A stretch of DNA of 64,000 nt, from NCBI RefSeq assembly GCF_963662255.1, contig NC_085056.1, positions 11,310,123 through 11,374,122 on the forward strand, in the 5' to 3' direction. Position numbers and translations under genes: made by a program. Of this stretch, positions 12,462 to 26,447 are shown in pieces. Below the pieces are notes generated by a model. That model saw nothing but the letters and a program-made list of their open reading frames with translations, was not told the DNA's origin and ran no database searches. Position 1 is the first letter of the stretch. Every line of letters starts with the position of its first letter. Source of the DNA: Cinclus cinclus (taxonomy: Eukaryota > Chordata > Aves > Passeriformes > Cinclidae).

Positions 12462-12632
12462 GGATCCTCCATCCCTGGGAGTGTTTCAAGGCCTGGTCAG
12501 ATGGGGCTTTGACCATTGTGGTCTTTATGGAAGGTGTCCCTGCCCATGGCAGGAAGATTGGAACTAAATGAGATGATCTTTAAGGTCCTTTCCAACCCAT
12601 AGCATTCTGTGATTCTATGATGCTGTGATTCT
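12462..12632 (+). mobile_element. CR1 LINE, 5'-truncated 3' end
   Basis: The segment reads ATCCCTGGGAGTGTTTCAAGG, then GGATGGGGCTTTGA-like sequence, GAAGGTGTCCCTGCCCATGG, TTGGAACTA, GATGATCTTTAAGGTCC and TTCCAACCCA. It ends in ATTCTGTG/ATTCTATG octamer repeats (12604-12632). This is the diagnostic 3' end of chicken-repeat-1 LINEs, which mobilise by recognising those terminal repeats and carry no poly(A). Like most CR1 copies it is severely 5'-truncated and has no coding capacity. It is the clearest sign that the genome is avian or closely related. Confidence 0.9.
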
Positions 12633-14415
12633 TTTGCCTTCAAATTTCCTTCACTGGAAGATCCAGAGCTACAGTCAGTACTAATTTAGGGAAAGAATTA
12701 TTTTAATGCACATGCAAAAAGTCCTGCGTAAGATTAAAAGCGTGGGAAGAAAAGGGCAGCAGAGATGATTTCCAGCCTATGATTCTGCATGTTTGCTTGG
12801 TTGATGTTTTTCTGTTTCTGACACGAGCCTGTTTAAATTGCAGCATCTTGGGGTCAAGGATAGGGTTACAAAATCCCTACTGTTCTTGGGCTGTTCTTGG
12901 CACTCATCTGTCTGTGACCTCTGGATGCCACTGAAAAATGACTGGAAACAAAGCACTGAGGAGAAAGGTGGGTCTGGTGTAATGGATTGAAAGGCCTACA
13001 AAAACACAGCAGTTCCAGGAGTTCCCTGCCATCCTCTCTGTTGGTGTAGTTTGGTGGGTGAGAAGTGCAGCATCACCACAGAGACATTCACCTGGCTGAT
13101 TTTGTGGTGGATGATGGGCTTGGGATTGGGTGTAGGCACAAGTCCCTGTGGGCTGACCTGATTGCATTCCAGCCTCACTGTGCACTGCAAAGACCACATC
13201 TTCAGGCCTACTGACAGTCCATCCATACTGATTCAGCACACGTTCAAATGTAAACATCTCCTTAAATTTTATGCATTTTAATTACAGAAAAATTAAACAA
13301 CAGAAGAATAATCACCAGTAAAAGTCCTGATAAATCAAACCATTCTACATCTCCTACAGGTGTCAATGGCCTCTGTCAACCTGGAGATAAGCTAAAGATA
13401 CCTGCTAAGAGATCATTTCTGGTTACCAGCATTCTTACACTTTGCCTTCTCCTTGGATTCAATGGCTCTAAAGCTCATGCTTAAAGTTAAGCTCCTTACG
13501 AAGTATGTTGCAGACTTTAAAACATAATTAAGATTTAAGAACAGTAGAAGAGCCTGTAACTGCCAATAATCCATCTCTTCTTTCTCCAGACCTTGAAAAT
13601 AGAAATAATGAGGCTTCCCAAAGGATCGATGTTTTAATTTAGTTTTGTGTTTAGTTCTGTTAAGGATTTCATTCTATAAAAGTGGAGTAAGAAGAAAAGT
13701 TTGTTACAGAGGTTTTTGTAAAAACTGAAGCAGCGGAATAAATAGGTGGCTTCATGAAAAACTGAACCAGGTGACTACTATTCTTGGTGATTAATTAACA
13801 TCTGTGATGTTTAAATGTTGATAACTGCACCTGTTTCTTTAAAACATCCTCGTGGGTTTTCTGTGTGGAAAAGTAGAGGGTGAGAGGCTGATCAACTGCA
13901 GCTCAAGACAAATATTGCTGTGACTAAGATTTGCTGATCAGGTGCTCCAGGTGAGTCCTTGGAACAAAGTGGATAGATGATCCCTTTGTGAATTTAATGG
14001 CACTCGAATAAAAAGTAATTAATCCTTACAGTATCATATGCAGAATTTCCATCCCATGCTTTTTGTTTAGGATCACTGGGATTTTAGCCATCACCTCTTG
14101 AAAGCCACTGTAAAGTTTGTGGTGGCTTGGGAGCTACTGTACCAAATCTAGAAGAGCATATTTGGTACTTTTATAGTGCAAAAGAATTATTATAACTCAG
14201 AGCTGTGCTCGTATTCCTGCTGGCAGCAAGGTAAAGGTTGTTGGACTCAGAGTCCAACACAGTCTTTGCAGCCTATATGAATGATTATGAGCAGTACTGA
14301 GGTTGGGCAAAATTCGGGGGTTCAGTTGGTGCTGAAAGAGTTGATATTGTTTCTCCTTATAGAGAAAATGAAGCATCTTGCTTTCGGCACGTAGGCATTT
14401 AAGCAGCTAGTAATT

Positions 14416-14430
14416 AAAAAAAAAAAAAAA
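14416..14430 (+). repeat. Poly(A) tract (A15)
   Basis: A run of 15 A without a recognisable retrocopy upstream. Confidence 0.8.
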
Positions 14431-17400
14431 GGTGCTGCTTCCTCTGTCCCAAAATATTTGGTCAAAAAGAAACATCAGTATTTCTGGTTTTCCTGTATTT
14501 ACACAGAGCTGGAATTAGATTTTCTACTCTACTCCTTTCCTACTTTTGGTACATGTACAACTCTTTTAAGCAATAGCGATTTGATTTAAAAAAAAGCCAA
14601 CCCAGCAGCATACACCAAAACCAACTGTGTTCATTGAAGCGTTTTGTACATCATAGCTGCTACTTACCATTCTTATTCATCTGGCGTTTACAGAGAAAGC
14701 CTGTCTTGATATCTTGAAGGCACTTTTAATGAGTACACATCATGAATTTTCCAACTGCTTTTAGATTGAAAATGATTTCCTTTCTATTTGTCAGAGAATC
14801 ATGTTATTTTACATTTTAAAAGGTTCTTGCACACCTCCCCAGCACCTGGATTGTAAGTGATTATTGGCTATTGTAGTTTGAAAATGAAAGTTGGTAGAAT
14901 TTACTTCAAGCCTGTTCAACTAAATAAAAAAGTTAACTTCTGCTTAAAAAGAAAAAAAGAACAAAACTGCCATGTAGTTACTGTACTCTTAGCTAAATAC
15001 CTGCTTTGATATATTAATGCAAAAGGTTAATTCCTGCAAAAGGTTGACTCCTTCTCTGTACAACACCTGTTCCAGCCATCCCATCCCTCTTGCAGAATAT
15101 GCAACCTGTCAGACTTCTCCTGTCAGGATGCTAAAAGTTTGAGGGTTCAAAGTGTGGACAGGTCAAAATCATCAAGGAAAATCCATTCAGGTTTCTTCAG
15201 CACAGAAATAATTTCTGGTTTGGGAAGCCCCCTGATAAAACTGGTTGGAGACTGGAAGGCAATCCAGGAAAATAGCATGTTGTCTTGTGCTCCCCCTCAT
15301 CCCAGAGCAGCTTGTTTTGGACACTGGAGATCAGGCTGAGTAAACCTTTGCAACCCCTATTTTTAAGTCTTATGTTAAATGGACTAATTTTAAAACCACT
15401 GCAAAGGTTACTCAGGCTTTGGAAAGTTTCAGAATGGCAAAGGCAAAGCTTAGTTTAATGAAAAAGCTCTAAAGGCAAAATCCATCAGTGGGAAGGCAAG
15501 TAAGTGGGAAAATTTACTCTATTGAGTTAAGTTAGTCTTTTCCAAGCCCTAAGCCTAACTGCCAAACACTGAGCAATAACTACTAATTTTCTTTATTTCT
15601 CAAACTGTAGATACATTAGAAGTATTTCCTAATTTTATTCTAATACTACTAAAGATGAGTACACTCGGCACTGACCTGCTCTGCCAAACTGGCCAAGGAG
15701 CTCTCAGTTTCAGAGGGGACAAAGGGAGGCTCCTGCCTGTAAGTCCATGGCTGCTGTGTGATCACCACTAATCGAGTGACTTCACTGACTGGGCAGTTTG
15801 GTGTAAGAAAATAGTACATATTTTAGTCATACCCTTGTAAAACTTCACTTTGCATTTGAAAATATTTGGAGTGAAGAGAAATAATGAACTATCTCTGCCC
15901 TCATTAAACAGAGAATTGAGAATATGAATATAAGAAATCCAATCTAAAGAGTTACTGGTTGATTTGCTGCAAGTTACTGTGAATTAGTCTGCAAGGAAGA
16001 AAACAGGATTACAATTTAAAGATTGTAATTTAATGGCTTAGAATTTGTACCACTTCCCATTCTCATTGCATTTGCAGGAATTAGGCACTTCTGTCACACA
16101 ATTTAGCATTAACTAGGATAAAGAGATTTATCGTTTCTGTTGTTATTTTGGTGATCACACAGTCAAAGGCAGAGAGCATCCAAAACCATTGTTATTTTTA
16201 ATGTTGGCTGGTGACATGCATTACTGTCTGGGGAAACATGGTAGGGAGTGGAAAGGACCACACCCCTTGGATGGTCTGAAATTAAAAATCTTGCTTTGGT
16301 GGTTTAGCATAACTGTGCTGGCGAGCAGCCTGCTTCCCACCGTGACCTCTGCCGAGAGAACATCCTTCCAGCATTGCCGGGGCGACGGAGTTAAAGGCTG
16401 CTGTTCTCTGTGCTGTGGTTGCCCACACTTGGAGCACTTTCCAAGTGCTCCCACTCTGAATCCAGTGGTTGGGTTTGTGGTCAGACTATTAATAGTGGCC
16501 TTTGAGCAGATTCCTTGAAACGGGAGGCTCGGCAGAATCCTGGCAGTTCTCTGGGCTTAAGCAATTTAATGCTCATGCCTGGGGTTTAGCATAAAGTTTG
16601 CTCAGTGTTCATATTTAAAGACAAATTTGCAGACAGGGAGCAGAGAAATGACTCGATTTCTAGCTAGCTATCACATATGGCTGTTCAGTTTTTTGTGTGA
16701 GATCTTTTTGGAAAGATCTAAGACTTGTTTTCCAAAACTCACCAGCAGAGAATATGATGGCAGTTCTTATGCAGAAACAAACAAAGCTCTATTTATGCAG
16801 GAAAGTTGTTTGTTTGCTAATGATCTTATGTAGGTAAATGGCTAATAGTAGTGATGGTAGTTCATTGCTTGGAACACATTTACCCAAAATACTTGTATTT
16901 ATTTTTTGGGAAGATGACATATACTGACTTCTTCACCACAGATATAAAGAAATATCTGTTGTGTTTTACAAAATAACTGCCTTTATTCTCTCTTTTCCTT
17001 TGTCCCTTGAGCTTTAGAGTATGACTATTTAATTAAAAAGATTGAATGAGAGACCAAGTTTAATTTTTTCTAAACAATAAACTCCAACATATTCAACAAT
17101 GTCTCATGTCTTCCTGGCATTTTGACGTACGCCTGCAGCAGAGTCTATTGAATTTGGTATGTGACTAAAATCTAACAAAGAACGCTGTCTACTGAACTTT
17201 AAATCTGCTTGGTTAAATCATTCAATGTGCTGTACAAGTTGTACAGCTGAAATTGAAAATAAGCAGAGCCCTTACAAAACTCAGCCAAGAAGCAGCTTAG
17301 CTAAAATTCTCAAGATACAACTTAGGAGCTCTGGGGTAATTTTTACAGTAAAATACTCACTGAAATGATTACTTTACATGAATCCATCTTATTTTTTCCT

Positions 17401-17590
17401 CTTGTTACTTATTCATACTCCATTAGTACTTAAATTAAAACTGTGAGAAATGTGTTTGGTTGGATCCTTGCAACCAGTTGCCACAGTGCTTGTTATTTGG
17501 GTAAATATGAACCCTGTCTGACTGGCCTGCAGAATTGGCTCAGCATTGACATCCATACAGTTAGACAATAAATCCTTCTTTTGCAGGATG

Positions 17591-17660
17591 TAAAAACAAA
17601 GCAAAAAAAAAAAAAAAACAAGAAAACAAGAACAAAAAAACCCAAACAAACAAAAAGGGA
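17591..17660 (+). repeat. A-rich tract with A16 core
   Basis: A16 at 17603-17618 sits inside ACAAG, AAAAC and CAAACAAACAAAAA words. It gives a spurious Lys-rich frame on + and a Phe-rich, membrane-like frame on -. Confidence 0.8.
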
Positions 17661-18237
17661 AGTCCTGTACTCGAAAAACAGAAGTGTTCTTTTGCATCTC
17701 CAGTACATCTGTTTGTCAGATATTACTCTGCAAGGGAGACACTTCCATCAATTGATACATTGTAAATAATAAATAAAAATAACAATAAAGCAGTACATTA
17801 TCACATTTAAATAACAAGCAATATACAAGGCAACACCCACTGACCTTTGAAAGATCTACAGAGACTACATCTCATGCTAGATGGGTCCTGGAGGAATGGG
17901 CAAAAGGAGATGAGACTACTCTTAGAAATCTGGTGAAATGCTATTTGCTATAAACCCTGGGCTAAGGATTCAGCTTTGGTCAAACTCTCCAGAAAGTAGT
18001 GATTGGAAATAAAAAGTGAGCATATTTATGAGCTGTTTAATACAATAATCTGAAGGCATGTTAAACTTAAATGATCTGTTCCACATGGAGATTGCACTCT
18101 GAATTATAGCAGGGCAGTTTTAATGAAAATAGCAGGTGCCCTATTGCTTTTTGGTCAATTACCATAGTTAATGAATGAAGCAATTTTTTTATTACAATTT
18201 AATTACCCAAGATTGTTCAGCACACTTGCAGCATCTG

Positions 18238-18254
18238 TTTTTTTTTTTTTTTTT
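18238..18254 (+). repeat. Poly(T) tract (T17)
   Basis: A run of 17 T. No transposon is recognisable on the - strand upstream of it. Confidence 0.8.
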
Positions 18255-18887
18255 GAAAGAGCCTGCATGTTGAACCCAATTTTTAAAACATTAGGTCATC
18301 TATAGCACAAAGAGCTTGATCCAACACTGTGCATGAGAACTTCTCTACCCAGAAGGATGGGAGATGAGCCCCAGTGTCAGGGACTGCATCCTCTTGCATT
18401 TCAGAGAACTACTGCATCCACCTTAGTGCTGGTCTTCCCACCTTCTCACTTTTTGTTGGAGCTGTGTCTCAGCACTGTATTTCTCAGCATCCATGACCAG
18501 CAGCAGTGAGATCTGGTTTCAGGCTGTGACTTCTGCACACATGTGAAGTCAGTTGCCTTAACTGTTGAGGAAAGAATTCCTGTTACAAACTTTTCTTGGA
18601 TATCTGTCCTGATGCTCCTTCTGATGCTGTACCCCAGCCAAAATGCTCAAGTGGTACTATTAGCCTGGACACTCCCAGCCTGGTGGGCTCTAACCCAAAC
18701 AGAAGGGACTCAGCTCTCACAAATGGGATGTCTGGATGCCACGAGAGCACTTCACTGCACTGTGTAGCCTTGGCACATTCATTGCAAAATATCCTTATGG
18801 CTCACTGGGCAGGAAGTACCTGTGGTACTGAGATGCACTCCTGCGACCAGAAATATCAACTCAAATGAATTATTGAGTAAAACTCTG

Positions 18888-18945
18888 TGGTCAGACTAAG
18901 TAATCACAGGGATCCCTTCTGCCCCTAAAATCTATTATCTTAATT
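18888..18945 (+). mobile_element. Old CR1-like LINE 3' end (diverged)
   Basis: The segment carries GACTAAGTAATCACAGGGAT, then CCCTTCTGCCCCTAAAATCT and ATTATCTT. It aligns by eye with the end of older CR1 subfamilies (GACTAGATGATC, GGTCCCTTCT, CTATGAATCT-type words). The terminal repeats are mostly lost and the 5' limit cannot be placed, so sequence back to about 18660 may belong to the same copy. Confidence 0.5.
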
Positions 18946-19800
18946 CTCTTTTACCCTAAGGCCATTTTACACCCCTCTAGCAATGTAAATGGACCTTAAG
19001 GATTGAATATTTATATCCCCTTTGAGGTATTTTTATGTTGCCAGAGTGATACCTCAGAAACCTTTGTGTGAATGAGAATGAGTAGCTCTGAGTCCCTCAA
19101 CTGTCATGTTGGAAGTTGTCTCAGGGGCTGGGATTTTGTCTGATTCTGTGGTTTTCCATGTCTGATCATGCAGACTGTTTGGGAGTCCTTGTTTTAGTAT
19201 TTTATTAACATTGATTCATGTAATCATGGCTTTGTTTATGGTTTTTGTGCTGGGGATTGACTAGTTAGTGACATAACCAATTAACCACCTGTCTTTGGCA
19301 TAGGACTAAAATCAAGGTGTGTATTTTCCCAACGTGTGCTGTGAAATCATACCAACCCATGGAGATGTGAAAAGAAAACAAAGAGTAAATCTTAAATGGT
19401 CTGGATTATAATCTTGGAAACAAGTCCTAATGGGTCTCAGCCAGACATCAGATGTTTCTGGGATGTTGATGAATATCTGCTGGTGAGAATCTGAGTGGCA
19501 CCAGGAGCTGAGTTTGAAAGTAGAACTACTTGACTAGGGTTGCCTATTAGTGTTATTGTGGTTATGTGTCCAAAATTGGGGTTTCTCCATTAAAACCTGC
19601 AGTAGGATGGCCCTAATATGCATTATACATGCACACTCTACTAGCAGCTTTATCTTTCTTGTGACCTAAATGTAATCCAATAATAAACTAAAATTCCTGG
19701 TGGGTTCTTAGATTAGATGAACATCTGCTCACTAATCTGTTTTTAAACTGCATAGTGGCTCTTTCCTGTAAGCCTTTCTCTAGGATGAAAAGATAGTGAT

Positions 19801-19835
19801 TAATAAATAAATAAGTAAATAAGTAAATAAATAAC
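19801..19835 (+). repeat. (AAAT/AAGT)n microsatellite
   Basis: About eight copies of a TAAA-type tetramer, two of them TAAG-variant, form a short interrupted microsatellite. Confidence 0.85.
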
Positions 19836-22800
19836 TCAAAAACCAAAAGAGAAATTCAGGTGGTCCAGATTCCTGCTAGTTGAACACTGGCATTCAGCAT
19901 TCCCTGGAGCCCAACACTGCTCCCTGCACAGAGCTCCTCACTCTGCTAACAGCAGCCCAAATGCCTCCTACAGTGAGGGCTCTTTTTATTTCACTGGGCA
20001 TTGGATGCAGCGTACAAGCCATGACACATAGCAGGAGAAAAGCAGACACCCGAGGACAGATTCCTCTCTTGTATAATTCCACGGCTGAGAAATGTGCCAG
20101 GAAATGCAGAATTATGACCAAGACTTTTCCAGATTTCCTTCACATTGTCTTTGTGGCCCAGTAGAAAACTGTGACAGCTGGAAATGAGGGGGAAAAAATG
20201 GAGCTTTATTGCTTACCAGAGGAGTCAGATGGCCTTCAGCAATTGGTGTAAGAAGTGAGAAGTGCTCCTTTTAAATACATCTATTTCCAACCTGTGGACT
20301 TGGGCTGTATATCTGTAGGGATGACTTTTCAGTTCCAAAGTGGTCCTGAGCACTGGTAAATGTCTCCAAGATCTTCCCTCTTGCAAATGCAGAAGTGCAG
20401 CTCCTTCTGCAAGTGCCCAAGCCATTGTTATGCCTTCTCTGAGCAAGGAATAACAAACTGGGACAAGCCAAGCTTAAAACTGAAAACAGATCCCAAAGTG
20501 GAAGCTGTTTAAAGAAAACAGCAGGGAATAACTTTTGCTGCTGTTGGTTCTGGGTTGGTATTTTTTTTGTTTTAATTTTTAGTTTGAAATACAGGATCTG
20601 TTGGCAGGGCACGTCCCCACGTCCTCCAGTGGCTGCCTCTGCCCAGGGATGCTGGGGGCACGTGGTGGTGGCAGCATGGTCTGGCCACCCCAATTTGGAA
20701 AGAAGCGTGGGGCCAAAGTGAGGGGAGCACTCAGCAGACCAGGAATGCTGATCATGGCACACTCAACCTTGTTGCACAAGTGCTTTAATGAGGCAACAGG
20801 CTCCTCAGAGCTCATTGCTTTGGATTACACTATGTCACCTTCTGTCACACTGCGTGAAGCCCTAAGCCAGGCTGACATGGTGGAACTCAGGGGATCTTGA
20901 ATGGAATGTTATTACATGCTGCAGTGTGTGAGAAAATCAAAGTTTGCCTCTCCTGGCATCAGGTGTTTGTTCCCCACTTCAGCAGTGGCCCTGCAGTCCA
21001 GCTTCCAGCAGGTGGTCAGCAGGGTAGGTGTTGGGAAGAACTGGGATATTTTCATTAAACAATTTCAAATCTCATTAGCAAATTTTCATAAAGTGATAAT
21101 GCAATGGCAATATTAGCTGTATTAATCCAATATGAAAGTCACTCTCATGCTAGGGAAAAGTGCTAATAAAAGCCTTTCATTTTATACAGTCTAGCAGCAC
21201 GTGCATCAGTGTGCTCGTAATGAAACGTTGCAGAATTTTAATCTCCTGGAATCAGTTAAAAGCTTTGAATACACTGGATTAAGTTTTAAAGTTCATCTTT
21301 ACCTTCACAACAACAGCCTGCTCTTAGTAAAAGAATTTTTTTTTTTACTTTAACCCCTCCCCCCCCAGAAAACTAAAAAAAAATCCCCAAAAATTTTCGT
21401 TTAAGCCTGGCAGAGAGAAGGGATTTGTGTTGTTGTACAGCACCAGATAAAAGCAGCATCCAGAACTGTGTTTCAGTTGCCAGGACGACAAACCACTGCC
21501 ACACACTCAGCCCTGTGGACTGTGAGGGAGATCAAACCATATATGATGGATCAGCTGGAGCACCAGCCCCAGTGACAGCCAGCAGGGCTGTGATGCTTTC
21601 TGGGTTCTGCTCCTACTTGGCCAGTACTTGATCTGAGGGAAAAATAAAGGGCCACGCCTATATCTTATTTAATCTCTAGATGTTAAAGCTTTTTCTAAGG
21701 AGCTGAATTATAAGATGCATCCAAACATTTTTACATTTTGCAAAACACTGGCTTTCCTCTTGCTCAGCCACTCTGCTCCTGCCATGAAATCTGTATTGTA
21801 GAGTAAACCATCTAAAGCCCTTCTGAAATAAGAAACCACGTCTTGCTGAGTGACTGATTGCAGAGGCAGAGGGAATAGGTGCAGGGCAGCTCTTTCCTGT
21901 CTCCCATCTCCCAGCTGGTCCCATCCTGGTGGGTCACAGAGGGACAGAGCGGTCCTATCAGCAAATGGGTGAACCCCCTCTGCCACAGTGTTCTTGTTCA
22001 AAATGTCCCCAGTGCAGATGTCAGGCCATAAACTCAGGCTCCAATACAAGCAAACTCTCTGGGGAAGGAATAAAAATAGTGTTTAATTCCAGGCTCAGCC
22101 CTGTGTAGGGACCATCATCTGGTGCTGAGGCACAGTTCTGGGTCCGAGGTGGGTCAGTGATTAATTCCAGCAGTGGATACTGCTACAGATAGGACGAGTT
22201 TATGCACAATGAATTTAATTAAGTTCTGGTTTCTCTTTACTGTTTCATCAATTAGTGTGAGCATACAGTGCTGTGTATAAGGATCAATAGGGTGGGGTTT
22301 TAATTACTTAGAGAACATTGTTTACATTATTTATCCCATGGTCAGTCAGGTGGTTTGTGTTTGTAAAGGGAGTTGGAAGCTAAAGGGCTGGTTAACCTCT
22401 CATTGTGTAAGGAATGCTGCTCACGTGAGTAAGTGCTCTGTAGTTTTGTCAAGAGATGTAGATAAATGCTGCCTAGAAGTAATCAGTTTCTTCAGTTTCA
22501 TTCTGCATAAAGAGTTTCTAACTTTAAAGACTCTTTTCATGAATGGGAAAATATGAAATCAATTCCATTTATCTGAATGAATCTTTCAGCGAGCTCAGGG
22601 TTTAGTGTGGGGGCACTGCAGGCAAAAATGTAACAAATGCAGCAGTATAAAAATGATTAAAGCGTGATGAGCAAGGTTATAGAGATAAAAATGAGTGAAA
22701 GAATCAGAGAAGTGCAAACAAGAAATCTGTGTGATACTAAAGGGTTTGTCTATTTTTCATGTTTACTTCAGTGTTCATAATTTTTTGGTCTATCATCAAT

Positions 22801-25800
22801 CACTGTCAATTTGAAAAAGTGCTATACTTAAGGTCATTTATTCAGGGCTATTGGAGGCTAAAATTATGCAGTTTCAGTCAAATATACATGAATAAAGACT
22901 GTCATTTCTGATTAATGACATGTGACTTCAGTGTCTTACAGAATCATCTTGCCATCCAAGCTTTACAAAAAGGTTATTATGTAAAGCCTCTTCCATAATA
23001 TATCTACTTTTCCTCTTAGAACACTGCAGAAGCCATTTTGCTCACATTAAAATCAGTGCAGATATCCCTTATGCCTGTGGTAATTACTCCACAGATTTGG
23101 AGCTTGCCAGAATAAGTAAATTTTTGCGGAACTCAAAATTGCATTACTGAGGATGATTACCAAGCTTGTAGTTTTTGGTGCTGTTTCAGAGTTTGCTTTT
23201 TATTTTAGCTATAAGAGAAAGCCTAGTCTTTTATTGGGAAGAATATCTATAGAAAACACTAATCTTATGCAATGTATTCAAAAACAACACCACATATGGC
23301 ATTTCAGCATTAATTACTGTTTCTCATGATTCGCCGTTTCCCTTATCTCCCAGTGCATAATGCAGACCCTGTGTGTGTTGCTCTGAGGAAGGAGAGTGGG
23401 TGAGTTTAGAAACTTAAGGAAAATGTTGGGAAAGGAGAGGCACCCGTGCCAGGGGCTGCAAGAACTTTCCTTGGCCAGCCTGTGCTCGTTAGTGCTCTCA
23501 AGGAAAATCTCTTGCTGCTCTGGAGCAGTGTGGGGAAGCACAGACCACGGTGTGCCATATGTGCTGCTACAGCTACTTCTCACTCCTGCAAGTGGACTCA
23601 TATAGCAACCATCACACATGCTGGCTCCTCTCAGAGCTGTTTTTTTCACTCCTGGACAGATCATCCCTCTTGCAGTAAGGCTTTGTTCTGAGGGAAAAGA
23701 GAGGGAGCTTCTTTCTCTGCTGCTTTGCCTCCTGTTGCTTGTTGTAGGGGTGGAGTTTAAGGTCATGCCTTAAACTCTAGGTACCCAGGGAAGATGCTGC
23801 AGGGAAACCCTGTGCGTTGCTGTTAGGGCCCCTCTCTTCAGTGCTTCATGACAGCAAGAGAAACATTAATGGTTTCAAACCTCCAAATTTCTATTTCTAT
23901 GGCAGGTGTGATAGTCGTAAGGCTGCAGCTGTATTTATTAGCCAGCATAAACCTTTATCCTGGTGGTGTTGCTGGTAAAAGCCATTGTTCCATCAAAATA
24001 TTGAAGGGCTTTCGCTCAAATCTGGTTCTTGCATAGAAACCTGGAATTGTTTTTCTCTTTCTTGAAGGGCATTAACAAGGCACACATCTTAATTTGAGTA
24101 GCCATAAAACAGAGGGAAGTGTGACAAAAATGGGACTATCAGAGGAACTGGAGCTACTGCTGAGAGCCCAGTTGCCCATAGAGCTGAGCAGGCAGTAATG
24201 CAACTCCCACCCTGGGTTATCCTTTAAAATCATCTTTTACTTCCCCGGCAAGAAAAAAATTGTGCTGTGAGCAAGTATTGCTGCCAAACATCCTTCCCCA
24301 GCCCTTCTTTTCTCTGTGTGCCTACATGTATGGCTCAATACCAACTAATTAGATGACCTCAGGTGCTATATGGGCTTGCATTTTCTAGGAGGAGAATTTT
24401 GTGGTGGTACCTTAAGCCCTTAGTAGCAATCCCCATCTTTGCTGGGAGGGGGCAGGTTGTGCAGGAGGCTCCCAGTGCAGTGCTCACAAGCCTGGGGGTC
24501 CACACTGTTTGCTAACTGCGGTGAGCCCTGTGGTACAGCTCTGTGTGTCTGCACACAGTAATAAAAACTGACTTGGGATAATCCAGTAGAAAGGCCTAAC
24601 AGCCCAGCGAATCGATGTTTATCATATCATGTCAGAACTGAGCTATTGGTCCACACTCTCCCCTTGAAACCTCCTAGTTTTACTGCTTTTTGCTTTTTAC
24701 TATGGTTTAAAAGAGTAGAATCTGTAGTTCATATGCATTCCAGACTATGCATGAGGGGAATGACAGTATTAAGTACAAACACTAAGATGAGGCAAATTAT
24801 TTTTTTAAAGATAATTATTTCTCTAAGACATAATTTTTTATATTTCTCAGAAAGATTAAGGTAGAAATTTGTGTTGCTGTGTGGATGCATGACACATTAC
24901 ACCTCTACTTTTCTATTTTGTTTGTTCTGGTTGCTTTAGCTTTGTTTGTCCTCTGACTTAAATGGAAACAGATTTTTCAGAGTAATTGTTGAGACAGACA
25001 GAATGCTCCTTGGGAATTGTATTTCCAGCCCCATGAGGTGCCAGTGCTAGTGAATGTGCTCTGAGCTGAGTACTTTGGAAGTGACTGATTCCTGGTCCAT
25101 GACAAGCAGCTTTTGAGTGGGATGAGTTTGAGGTGCACAGCATCTCCAGGAGGCTCTGCAAGCCAATCTTGTAGTTGCTCTTTTGTCATTAAGTGCTTAT
25201 TTGGTAAAAGTCTTCTTTGGCTTTGCTTCCAGCAATGCTTGAGAAGTTCCTGAGGTGATTTCCTTTACTTTCCCCTCCCAGCCAATTGAAGGTTCAAATA
25301 TTATCCCTGCATGCTGCAGATTTTGATCATTATCCAAATGGGCAGAGTAGGTTCAATGGAAACTTCCCTAAAATGAACCCTACTTTTCTGAAAGAAAAAT
25401 GCAATTTTTATTCCATTTCTTTTGTATTTATTGTTCATGGTGCTGTTATTGGAGAGACCCACACATTTGGGTAGAAGTGTTGCACAGTGTTTAGTGTTTA
25501 GGAGCTGCAGACATAGTAAATGAGCTGATTCAACAACCTGTCACCTTCTGCTGAGTAAGTGATGTGTTATGGCAATGTGATTGCACAGGGCCTGACTGAA
25601 TGCAGAACATCCAATCCCAAAGCCTTTTTCTACTAGGGAATACTAGTGGCTCCATGGGTGGGGATGCATTTTGGGGTAGTTACTATGTAGTGTACCTCTT
25701 ATGACTTTGGATGCTGTCACTGCTTAAATTTATGACCATGTTTCATGTGAATTTGTCAATGTGATATACACAGAATCAGGGTTTTTTAATATCTGTGTAT

Positions 25801-25895
25801 TAATGGCAGTGAAATACGCACGCACACACACAATGTCTGTTATGTGCCTTAGTGTTAAATTAATAGCAGAATTTATAGATAATTTTACCTAATGC

Positions 25896-25912
25896 AAAAA
25901 AAAAAAAAAAAA
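25896..25912 (+). repeat. Poly(A) tract (A17)
   Basis: A run of 17 A shortly after a short CA dinucleotide run (about 25816-25831). Confidence 0.8.
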
Positions 25913-26340
25913 GAGTAGTGCTCAAAATGTGAAGGTGTTTCTAGGAAGATAAATTGCATTAAGACAGATAAGATCAAGAGGAAAAATAAAATCACATGCG
26001 AAGGGAAAACAATTTTGGGAGATCAATAGACAAAAACAGTAGGAGGAATGTGGAAAGCCTCCTATTTGCATTGTATGGTATGACATTGTCCTATTTTATG
26101 CTGTTTTTTCTCTGCAAATCAAATGGTATCCAGCATCATGGCATGATATAGTTGAATCAACTCTCATCAATTTTGTTTAAGAACTATAACACAGGACATC
26201 TGTAATATAGGACTGTTCATATTTCTTGTGGTTCTGATACTATTAAAGCTTCTTAAGTGTCATGACATGTTTATTTATGAGATCATCAAAGCCACTTAAT
26301 AACTTTCTCTTGGTTACTTGTTTGCATCTGTGTAACACAG

Positions 26341-26427
26341 AGCCAGATTGTGCAGCCCTCAGCCACATCGGTGAGCACTTTCTCATGCAAGTTGTGCCAC
26401 TGACATAAGGGTTTCACAATCTGGCCC
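26341..26427. mobile_element. Short palindromic (MITE-like) repeat, copy 1
   Basis: The ends are inverted repeats: AGCCAGATTGTG at 26341-26352 pairs with CACAATCTGGCC at 26415-26426, 11 of 12 positions matching. The interior also has the loose symmetry of a long hairpin (CTCATGCAAGTTGTGCCACTG). Short elements with GGGCCAGATTGTG-type ends are, from general knowledge, an old non-autonomous repeat type of sauropsids. I cannot give a family name. It has no coding capacity. Confidence 0.6.
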
Positions 26428-26447
26428 ATAATGTATCAAAATACATG

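Larger units (their letters stand above)
12633..18880. other. Intergenic, no gene seen
   Basis: The stretch is AT-rich with A15 at 14416-14430, an A-rich tract at 17591-17660 and T17 at 18238-18254. The 117-codon - strand frame at 12904-13257 and the 109-codon + strand frame at 16189-16518 show no domain, no splice-site context and overlapping frames on the opposite strand. I see no transposon end I can name. Confidence 0.65.
18946..26335. other. Intergenic, no gene seen
   Basis: AT-rich sequence with GC-richer patches near 20600-20730, 21880-22180 and 23420-23700. The longest frames are 163 codons on - (20271-20762) and 150 codons on - (23314-23766). They lack domain features, and the first includes a low-complexity Lys/Gln run. 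An AAAT/AAGT microsatellite lies at 19801-19835, a C9 run near 21358-21366, a short CA run near 25816-25831 and A17 at 25896-25912. Confidence 0.65.

Noticed and set aside
17413..17708. Phe-rich, transmembrane-looking frames on the - strand
   Set aside because: The hydrophobic stretch is the reverse of the A-rich tract 17591-17660.
20271..20762. 163-codon open frame on the - strand
   Set aside because: There is no domain or conserved motif, it includes a low-complexity Lys/Gln stretch, and several overlapping frames exist on both strands in the same GC-richer patch. Length alone is compatible with chance.
23314..23766. 150-codon open frame on the - strand
   Set aside because: It is Ser/Thr/Pro/Cys-rich without family resemblance, and two other frames overlap on the + strand. 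It has no splice or promoter context.
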